From JARICQ01 sp964428475 (GTDB lineage Bacteria; Bacillota; Clostridia; Tissierellales; Tissierellaceae), in the NCBI GenBank assembly GCA_964428475.1, contig CAYRYO010000012.1, positions 1 through 40,689 of the forward strand: 40,689 nucleotides of DNA. The letters are read 5' to 3'. A program made the translations under genes and the position numbers. Below, piece by piece: positions 34,745 to 40,689 of this stretch; within the stretch, counting starts at the first letter, position 1; each line of letters opens with the position of its first letter. The notes under the pieces are model-generated. The model saw nothing but the letters and a program-made list of their open reading frames with translations, did no database searches and was not told where the DNA came from.

Positions 34745-36259
34745 ATGAAGAAAGGTTTGGTTTTAATATTTATTATAGGTATAGCAGTATTTTTCTCCTA
34801 TACTTATAGAAAGGTAAATTCAAGCAATAAAGATATATCAAATAAATCTAATATAGAGGTAGAAAACATGGAAAAAAACGAAATAGAATCAACATTCAAT
34901 GAGGAGGGAATAGTGGATCAGGGCAAGTTGCAAAAAAAGATGATAAGTGAAAAAGGAATAAACTTAGATACCGATTTTAAATATCCTATCATATTAGACA
35001 CTCACAATGACACAATGATGAAGGTATTAGATGATAATACTTGGCTACCCACAGTAGATTTAGGAGAAAACACACCTTTTCACATAGACATACCTAAACT
35101 ACAAAGTAGTGGACTTAATATTCTATTTTTTGCAGCATTTACTGAAGGATATAAGGAAGACACTGGAAGAAGTAGAAGTAGAACCCTAGCCCTTATAAAT
35201 GCACTATACTTTACAGAAAAAAACAACTCTAATACATTTAAAATTGCAAAGAACTTAAATGGCATAGTAGATGCTGTAAATGAAGGTAAAATCGCAGCAG
35301 TTCCTACTATTGAAGGGGCATACTCTCTAGACGAGGATTATTCACTGGACCTACTCCATCAGTACAATGACCTTGGAATTAAGGCTATAGGACTTACTTG
35401 GAATTATTCAAATAAACTTGGCGAAGGTGCTAGTAGGATTTATGGTGATAAAGATAAGACTAAGTCATCTGGAGGACTTACAGAACACGGTAAAAATATT
35501 GTGCATGAAATGAATAGACTGGGAATGATAGTCGATGTATCCCATATGGCAAAGAGTACATTTTGGGATGTAATAAATGCTTCTACATCGCCAGTTATAG
35601 CTTCACATTCAGGTGTGGATAATATAAAGGAACACAATAGAAATTTAAATGACCAACAATTAAAGGCCTTAGCTGACAATGGTGGTGTAATTAGTATAGT
35701 GTTTTATCCTGAGTTTTTGAAAAATGGAGATGGATATATAAGTGATATAGTAGATCATATAGACTATGTAGTAAATCTAATAGGAATAGATCATGTAGGA
35801 ATTGGATCGGACTTTGACGGAGCTAGAATGCCAAAAGACCTCAAGGATTCAAGTGAAATTTATAAAATAAGAGAAGAACTAATAAATAGAACTTACAGCG
35901 GGGGAGATATAGAGAAAATTTTAGGAAAGAATATACTTAGAGTACTAAAGGAAGTAGAAGATAAAGCAGATAGAGTGGATTTCATTTCAAATATAGAAAT
36001 AGTAGCTGAATTTAATATGGGAGAAAAGCTAGATAGCAATAGACCTGTGTTAAGGGCAAAAATATCAGCAGATAAGGGCATAGAAGATGCTAGTATAATA
36101 GTAGATGGCTTTAGATATAGACCTATATTTGATGAAATCAATTCAAGTATATCTTTACAAATAAAAGAGCCACTAGAAGAGAAATTCCATCTAGCTACAT
36201 TTGAAGTAAAAGATAAGGGTGGAAGTCTTAAAAGAGAGACTAGGATATTTTATAAGTAA
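34745..36259 (+). CDS. Membrane-anchored M19 (renal-type) dipeptidase
   Basis: About 504 residues. A short N-terminal hydrophobic segment (residues 4-20) makes it a secreted, anchored protein. The peptidase M19 zinc-enzyme core follows: LDTHNDTMM (metal-binding His-x-Asp, about 84), PTIEGAYSL, GLTWNY, VDVSHMA, ASHSGV (about 286) and VGIGSDFDG (about 351). It hydrolyses dipeptides, often with D-residues. The last 100 residues or so after the core are beta-like and not part of the minimal family. ATG 34745 follows AAAGGGGA; a TTG at 34742 is adjacent. Confidence 0.9.
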   Translation: MKKGLVLIFIIGIAVFFSYTYRKVNSSNKDISNKSNIEVENMEKNEIESTFNEEGIVDQGKLQKKMISEKGINLDTDFKYPIILDTHNDTMMKVLDDNTWLPTVDLGENTPFHIDIPKLQSSGLNILFFAAFTEGYKEDTGRSRSRTLALINALYFTEKNNSNTFKIAKNLNGIVDAVNEGKIAAVPTIEGAYSLDEDYSLDLLHQYNDLGIKAIGLTWNYSNKLGEGASRIYGDKDKTKSSGGLTEHGKNIVHEMNRLGMIVDVSHMAKSTFWDVINASTSPVIASHSGVDNIKEHNRNLNDQQLKALADNGGVISIVFYPEFLKNGDGYISDIVDHIDYVVNLIGIDHVGIGSDFDGARMPKDLKDSSEIYKIREELINRTYSGGDIEKILGKNILRVLKEVEDKADRVDFISNIEIVAEFNMGEKLDSNRPVLRAKISADKGIEDASIIVDGFRYRPIFDEINSSISLQIKEPLEEKFHLATFEVKDKGGSLKRETRIFYK

Positions 36260-36331
36260 GGTATTTAAAATAATATAATCTTTTCAGGCATATAGAGTAT
36301 GATTAAGGATGAGAAGGAAGGTGAGTATAAG

Positions 36332-38515
36332 ATGAAGTCAAAGACAAAGTTTAAGACCCTAGGCTTTATAGTATTAATTTTATTTATAGTATTGATTATA
36401 GTGCCACTTGGAAATTTAGGAATTGCAAATTATTTAAATCAAAAAGGTTCGGAGAAGGCAGAAGGCTTTTACAATAATTATATGGCTAGTCCAATAAAAT
36501 TAAACGAAAAACAAGGCTTATACGGCTACGCGGAGAGTCTGACAAGGGGAACTGAAAAATTTAAGATAACATTTAGTGGATGGGGTGGTGGAGAAAGAAC
36601 AAGTCCAGAAAACATGGAAAAGGCAATGGAATCATTTGAAAGATTATTGTTAATGGGTGAGAAAAAGGATTATAAAGATGACTACTCTCCAAAAGCCTAT
36701 TTGAAATTATTAGATACCAGTATAGCTATTTTAGACATGGATAAATTAAACTATTGGATAGACTGGGGAAGAGATAAGGGAAACGAAGAAATAGGATATA
36801 TGAGTAAACTTTATCAAGCCTATTACTGCTTTGTACAAAAAGACTACAATAGTGCAAAGCAAATATTGGAAGACATTGATGGAGAAAAATTAGATGTGAA
36901 ATATTATCAGTTAATGGGGGATATCAATTTACATTTAGGAAATATAGAAGAGGCCAAGGAATATTATCAAGCTCCAAGTGGAGATGATTTCTGGTCAGGG
37001 GTTAGTTATTCTAGTGGTTACTTTGGAGGGAGCAATACATATTTAGGGCAATATGAAATTGAAAATTATATGGATAAACTTGAGGGAGATTATAAAATCA
37101 AAGGAAGAGTAAGCCACGACGGTAGAGGGTTACCTTTTGTAGAAGTTTATGCAAATCAAGATATAGGAGTTTTCTCTACTGGTGGAGAAAAGCCAGATGC
37201 CATAACAGATGAAAATGGAGAATTTGAAACACTAGGATTAAAACAAGGGGTTTATGAAATCGGAATAGGAATGCATCCCTCACAGTTGTATAATAGGGTC
37301 TTTTTAAGAAAAGATATATGGTCTATAGAATTAAATTCTGATATGGAATTTGACTTTGAATTTGTTACGCCAATGGAAATAAATAGTCCTAAGGAAAAGT
37401 TGCTAGTAAAGAATGGAGAAGAGATTCATCTATCTTGGGATAGTGTAAAAGGAGCGGACTATTATAAGCTAGAATCCTTAGTATTCTCTGATCCAAAGAA
37501 GGGAGTAGGATCATCGCATAGAGTGCCATTAATAGATAAGAATGGAGAGGAAAAACTAAAAAACAATAGTATAGATTTTTATATAGAAAACAGAAATAGA
37601 AAAATAGCAAGTCTTTCCTTTGAAGGAGAAGAAGAACTAGTTAATCCTATAGGAATACTTGGTTCCTTTATTCCAGAAGTTGAATATCCATTAATAGTTA
37701 ATGCCTACGATAAAGAAAACAATCAAATAGGCAGCAATCATACCCTAATAAGTGACTATAAAGATATGGTTAGCATAGAAATAGAGGGTGATTTACATGA
37801 AGGTGAGAAACTTATACTAGATAAAAAATACGAAGAAGCTATTTCACATTATCAAGAAAAGCTAATTGAAAATCCTAAAGATCAGGAAGCCCTATTTTAT
37901 TTGATTAGAATTTATAGTATAGGATGGAAAAAGGGAGAGAAAAACATTCCAAAGGCACTTCAATATGCTGAGCTATATGATAAGGAATATAGTGACCATA
38001 AATTCGCCTTTGAGGTAATAAGTTTTATGAATAAGAAGGAAATAAAGGAAAATAGACAATTAGTAGGTGAGGTACTAGAAAAAGTTACTGAAGAAAACAG
38101 GGATACCATGTATTATATCAAAATGGCAAATTATTATTTAGCAGGAGAAGATTATGTGAAGGCTAGGGAAAACTATGAAAAGATGACAGAATATAGATAT
38201 GCAGATATAATTTATATAGATATGTATTTAGGGGATTATGAAAGGGCAATATGGGCAATTGAAAGTGGAGATATAATGTTTATGAAAATGAATACAATGA
38301 CAGTAATTGAAGCTTTAAACAATATGGATAATATATCAAAAGAGGATAAAGATTTATTTAAGAAACTATTAAAAAATAAATTAGATGGTAGCCTAAGCAG
38401 AGATGAAGAACAGGGTTTGTATGATAATACCTTGAGTTCCGTGACTAGCTTGGAAGTGAAGAATATATTAAGGGAGATAGGAAAGGAAGAGTATTGGGGA
38501 AGTGAGTATAGATAA
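36332..38515 (+). CDS. Large membrane-anchored TPR protein, function unknown
   Basis: About 727 residues. An N-terminal membrane helix (about 10-32) is followed by helical TPR-like repeats (about 150-220: YQAYYCFVQKDYNSAKQIL, YYQLMGDINLHLGNIEEAKEYY), a carboxypeptidase-regulatory-like beta domain (about 255-320: YKIKGRVSHDGRGLPFVEVY...DENGEFETLGLKQGVYEI), a fibronectin-like segment (about 360-395), and a second set of TPR repeats (about 490-650). The helix at the start and the adhesin-like beta domains suggest it acts outside the membrane. I assign no function. An ATG at 36299 is in frame, but AAGGTGAG lies before ATG 36332. The dipeptidase gene is 72 bases upstream. Confidence 0.78.
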   Translation: MKSKTKFKTLGFIVLILFIVLIIVPLGNLGIANYLNQKGSEKAEGFYNNYMASPIKLNEKQGLYGYAESLTRGTEKFKITFSGWGGGERTSPENMEKAMESFERLLLMGEKKDYKDDYSPKAYLKLLDTSIAILDMDKLNYWIDWGRDKGNEEIGYMSKLYQAYYCFVQKDYNSAKQILEDIDGEKLDVKYYQLMGDINLHLGNIEEAKEYYQAPSGDDFWSGVSYSSGYFGGSNTYLGQYEIENYMDKLEGDYKIKGRVSHDGRGLPFVEVYANQDIGVFSTGGEKPDAITDENGEFETLGLKQGVYEIGIGMHPSQLYNRVFLRKDIWSIELNSDMEFDFEFVTPMEINSPKEKLLVKNGEEIHLSWDSVKGADYYKLESLVFSDPKKGVGSSHRVPLIDKNGEEKLKNNSIDFYIENRNRKIASLSFEGEEELVNPIGILGSFIPEVEYPLIVNAYDKENNQIGSNHTLISDYKDMVSIEIEGDLHEGEKLILDKKYEEAISHYQEKLIENPKDQEALFYLIRIYSIGWKKGEKNIPKALQYAELYDKEYSDHKFAFEVISFMNKKEIKENRQLVGEVLEKVTEENRDTMYYIKMANYYLAGEDYVKARENYEKMTEYRYADIIYIDMYLGDYERAIWAIESGDIMFMKMNTMTVIEALNNMDNISKEDKDLFKKLLKNKLDGSLSRDEEQGLYDNTLSSVTSLEVKNILREIGKEEYWGSEYR

Positions 38516-38560
38516 GGGCAAGAATAGGCGCAAGCACCATGTCCCTACCCTGCTGTATCA

Positions 38561-39211
38561 TTATTTCAATGTAATACTCTTTGCATCGTAATCAATTAAA
38601 CCCCCGTCCCTCATCTTCCTAAGTTCTCTTTGGAGTGAGGGACGTTCTATTCCAAATCTATCTGCTAGTTCTTTTTTTGATATTGTGAGAATTATCTTCT
38701 TGCTTTTTTGCCTATTAGATTCAAAGATTAGAAAGTCCATTATTTTTTCTCTTATGGTCTTCCTTGCCAAGGAATGAATTTTCGTAGTTAACACCAAAGC
38801 CTTATCGGAAAAAAGCTCAAGTAAATGCACTAAAAAGGTCTTGTCTGTTTGACATAGATTTAAAATCATATCTCTTCTCATGCGAAGTAGCCTAGTGTTA
38901 GTTTTCGCTATTAGGGTCATTGGGTATTCGTTTTTATCTGAAAAAATAAGGTTACCCCCAAGCATATCCCCACTACTCAATGAAACGATAGAGAGAGTGT
39001 TTCCCTTTTCGTTTATATTTTGAATAATAACAGTTCCTTCTAGTATTATATCCATAGTATTTGCCTTTTCATTTTGTAGATATATTATTTGATTGGATGT
39101 AAAATTTTGAATGAGAGCTTCTCTTCCTAGTAAATCAGATAATGTATCCTTGTCAAATCCACTAAAAAGTGGAATTCTCATCAAAAAATCAATATAATCA
39201 TTTATTTTCAT
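38561..39211 (-). CDS. Crp/Fnr-family transcriptional regulator
   Basis: 216 residues with a cyclic-nucleotide-binding-like sensor domain (FTSNQIIYLQNEKANTMDIILEGTV, SSGDMLGGNLIFS) and a winged helix (SKKELADRFGIERPSLQRELRKMRDGGLI). It lacks FNR cysteines and the E-x-x-S-R recognition pattern, so its target differs from that of the regulator at 27151. ATG 39211 follows GGAGG; an earlier frame start at 39223 overlaps the palindrome. It is divergent from the permease genes and shares one control region with them, so it is likely their regulator and its own. Confidence 0.88.
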   Translation of the reverse strand: MKINDYIDFLMRIPLFSGFDKDTLSDLLGREALIQNFTSNQIIYLQNEKANTMDIILEGTVIIQNINEKGNTLSIVSLSSGDMLGGNLIFSDKNEYPMTLIAKTNTRLLRMRRDMILNLCQTDKTFLVHLLELFSDKALVLTTKIHSLARKTIREKIMDFLIFESNRQKSKKIILTISKKELADRFGIERPSLQRELRKMRDGGLIDYDAKSITLK

Positions 39212-39221
39212 AAAAACCTCC

Positions 39222-39245
39222 AAAAAGTAACCTTAGTTACTTTTT
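39222..39245. promoter_or_regulatory. Perfect inverted repeat, candidate Crp-family operator
   Basis: AAAAAGTAAC-CTTA-GTTACTTTTT is a perfect 24-base palindrome between the divergent regulator and permease genes. Leftward, TATAAT (39246-39251 on minus) places it at the regulator's start site. Rightward, TATTAT (39260-39265) puts its centre near -38, the usual site of a class II Crp-type activator. Confidence 0.72.
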
Positions 39246-39298
39246 ATTATATCACAATGTATTATTATAGAGAAGACAGATATGAAAGGAGAGATTTT

Positions 39299-39781
39299 AT
39301 GGATATATTTACTATTGGACTTTGGGTAATTACACTTATTTGGTTTGCTTATTCAATGATAAAAGATAAGAAAAAGACCCTAGATTCAATGAAAAAATCA
39401 AAAGGCATGATGGGAAGTATGCTGCCTCAAATAATAGCTATACTTTTTTTAATAGGTTTAATGCTTACTTTTATTCCACCTGAAATGATAAAAACTTATC
39501 TTGGTGGATCAAATCCATTGCTTGCGACAATTGTAGCGGCATTGGTGGGAAGTATAACTCTTATACCAGCTTTTGTAGCCTTTCCACTGGTAGGATCTAT
39601 GGTTGATATGGGAGCCAGTGTAATGCCAGCAGTAGCATTTCTTACCACGCTTACAATGGTTGGATTTGTAACATTTAATTTAGAGAGAAAAGAATTTGGG
39701 GCTAAATTTGCCCTTACTAGAAACCTGTTAAGCTTTGGGTTTGCAATAGCAATTTCTATATTGATGGGGGTAGTACTATGA
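39299..39781 (+). CDS. Permease half, YraQ/UPF0718 (DUF318)-like
   Basis: 160 residues and about four membrane helices. The segment GSITLIPAFVAFPLVGSMVDMGAS...ERKEFGAKFALTR corresponds to one half of a COG0701 (YraQ/ArsP-like) permease. The next gene has the matching other half, with the same pattern GSI-x3-P-x2-AFP...GAS...E-K-x-x-G-x-KF-x2-TR. The start at 39299 follows AAAGGAGA; an ATG at 39257 has no such site. Its stop overlaps the next start (ATGA), so the halves are made together. Substrate unknown; relatives move arsenicals or other soft ions. Confidence 0.78.
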   Translation: MDIFTIGLWVITLIWFAYSMIKDKKKTLDSMKKSKGMMGSMLPQIIAILFLIGLMLTFIPPEMIKTYLGGSNPLLATIVAALVGSITLIPAFVAFPLVGSMVDMGASVMPAVAFLTTLTMVGFVTFNLERKEFGAKFALTRNLLSFGFAIAISILMGVVL

Positions 39782-40503
39782 TAAATAAGATAAAGAAAAA
39801 TCCATTTTTATTTTCTATATTAGCTGCCTATGTAATACTTTTCATAGTAAATATGGAAAAGGCAATGCTTGCAATAGGCAGTACAGGATATTATCTAAAG
39901 GAAATGCTTATAATCATGCCTGTAGTATTTCTACTAACTGCCTTGATAGATGCATGGATTCCTAAAGATGTAATAATGAAGGCCCTAGGTGAAAATTCTG
40001 GACTACGTGGCTCCTTTACGGCACTAGCCTTTGGAAGTATTTCAGCAGGCCCTATATATGCAGCCTTTCCAGTAGCGAAGACACTTCTGAAAAAGGGTGC
40101 AAGTATAGGAAATATAGTTGTAATCCTAAGTGCTTGGGCAGTGGTAAAGATACCTATGCTTGCAAATGAAGTAAAGTTTCTTGGAACTAAGTTTATGGTA
40201 ACTAGATGGATACTGACAGTTACAGCAATTATCCTAATGGGATATATTGTATCTAAAATAGTAAAAAGAGAGGATATACCGCTTAGAGAGGAAAGTTTGA
40301 ATAAGGGAGAAATAAAGATAGATAAAGAAACTTGTATTGGATGTGGGATATGTGTAAATACTGCCCCAGATTATTTTTCAATGAATACAGCTAGCGGCAA
40401 AAAAAGTGCAGTAACTATAGTTGATTATATAAAAGTAGATAGTAAGGAGGAGCCTATAGAGGCAAGAGATAAATGCCCTGTAGGTGCAATAAAGATTGGT
40501 TAA
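39778..40503 (+). CDS. Permease half fused to a C-terminal [4Fe-4S] ferredoxin domain
   Basis: 241 residues. The first 175 or so carry about five membrane helices with the YraQ-like repeat GSISAGPIYAAFPVAKTLLKKGAS...EVKFLGTKFMVTR. The last 60 are a single-cluster ferredoxin domain: CIGCGICVNTAPDYFSM and, near the end, KCPVGAIKIG (Cys-x2-Cys-x2-Cys and a distal Cys-Pro). The domain should lie in the cytoplasm and could couple transport to reduction, or sense redox state. Coupled to the preceding permease half by ATGA overlap. Confidence 0.8.
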   Translation: MINKIKKNPFLFSILAAYVILFIVNMEKAMLAIGSTGYYLKEMLIIMPVVFLLTALIDAWIPKDVIMKALGENSGLRGSFTALAFGSISAGPIYAAFPVAKTLLKKGASIGNIVVILSAWAVVKIPMLANEVKFLGTKFMVTRWILTVTAIILMGYIVSKIVKREDIPLREESLNKGEIKIDKETCIGCGICVNTAPDYFSMNTASGKKSAVTIVDYIKVDSKEEPIEARDKCPVGAIKIG

Positions 40504-40612
40504 ATAGAAGAGGCCTAAAACAAATGATTCTTTAATATAAAAATTCGTAACTCTTATCCACCCAAATGCATACTATATTAATGCAAAGAATAATAAAGAA
40601 GGGTGGGTAAAT

Positions 40613-40689
40613 ATGGAAAATTATCAAGGACATGGAAGGTGTCCATGGGGAAGTTTCAGTTATACCATTAAATCAGGAGACACATTATA
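40613..40689 (+). CDS. LysM domain protein, 5' end only
   Basis: The first 25 residues are visible, including the start of a LysM peptidoglycan-binding motif (YTIKSGDTL) after a cysteine-containing head (GHGRCPWGSF). GGGTGGG precedes the ATG. The gene runs off the right edge. The short head without a signal peptide resembles small clostridial LysM proteins, often spore- or wall-associated. Confidence 0.75.
   Translation, partial: MENYQGHGRCPWGSFSYTIKSGDTL

Noticed and set aside
40556..40607. RNA switch before the LysM gene (TCCACCC pairing with the GGGTGGG ribosome-binding site)
   Set aside because: Only about six pairs over a long loop, no other conserved structure, and the gene is cut by the window edge; chance is likely.
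1..40689. Insertion sequences, prophage, CRISPR arrays, tRNA or rRNA genes
   Set aside because: I looked for transposase or phage motifs, regular spaced repeats and tRNA-like cloverleafs on both strands and found none I can support.

Overview
The window is AT-rich, densely packed DNA from a strictly anaerobic low-GC Firmicute. Clostridia or Tissierellia is my best guess; the evidence is strong AGGAGG ribosome-binding sites, a selenocysteine formate dehydrogenase, a flavodiiron protein and a ferritin-like protein. No tRNA, rRNA, insertion sequence, prophage or CRISPR array was seen. A run of 100 N (3709-3808) is an assembly gap that cuts an acetate-transporter gene.

Layout. 1-243: a Fur-box promoter for a leftward gene outside the window. 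244-3708: nitronate-monooxygenase-like flavoprotein, alanine racemase, uracil-DNA glycosylase, truncated acetate transporter. 3823-16538: a formate dehydrogenase and molybdenum-cofactor island. Leftward it carries moeA-mobB, then a ferritin-like gene, the selenocysteine fdhF and a DUF1294 gene. Rightward it carries nuoE-nuoF and a stand-alone FeS protein (together HylCBA-like), then mogA and mobA; convergent cobO; then moaA and a moaC-MOSC fusion. 16555-20624: leftward ABC-F ATPase, ddl and murF. 20792-26103: DEAD-box helicase, threonine aldolase, and a membrane GGDEF/EAL protein with an external solute-binding domain. 26146-34671: lipoprotein, FNR-like regulator, hflK-hflC, flavodiiron protein, MalY-like lyase, DJ-1/PfpI protein, DbpA-type helicase. 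34745-40689: anchored M19 dipeptidase, large TPR protein, a Crp-family regulator divergent from a two-gene permease whose second half ends in a ferredoxin domain, and the start of a LysM protein.

How the parts fit. FdhF oxidises formate or reduces CO2. The nuoE/nuoF/FeS trio would supply the NAD(H) and ferredoxin site of an electron-bifurcating complex like FdhF2-HylABC of Gottschalkia (Clostridium) acidurici. MoaA, MoaC, MogA, MoeA, MobA and MobB cover most cofactor steps; moaD, moaE, fdhD and the sel genes are not in the window. The ferritin-like and flavodiiron proteins fit protection of oxygen-sensitive enzymes.

The most unusual items are the TGA/SECIS in fdhF, the MoaC-MOSC fusion, two inverted repeats on the fdhF operon promoter, the split permease with a ferredoxin tail and its palindromic operator, and a small family of GGGACAAGG palindromes after several genes.
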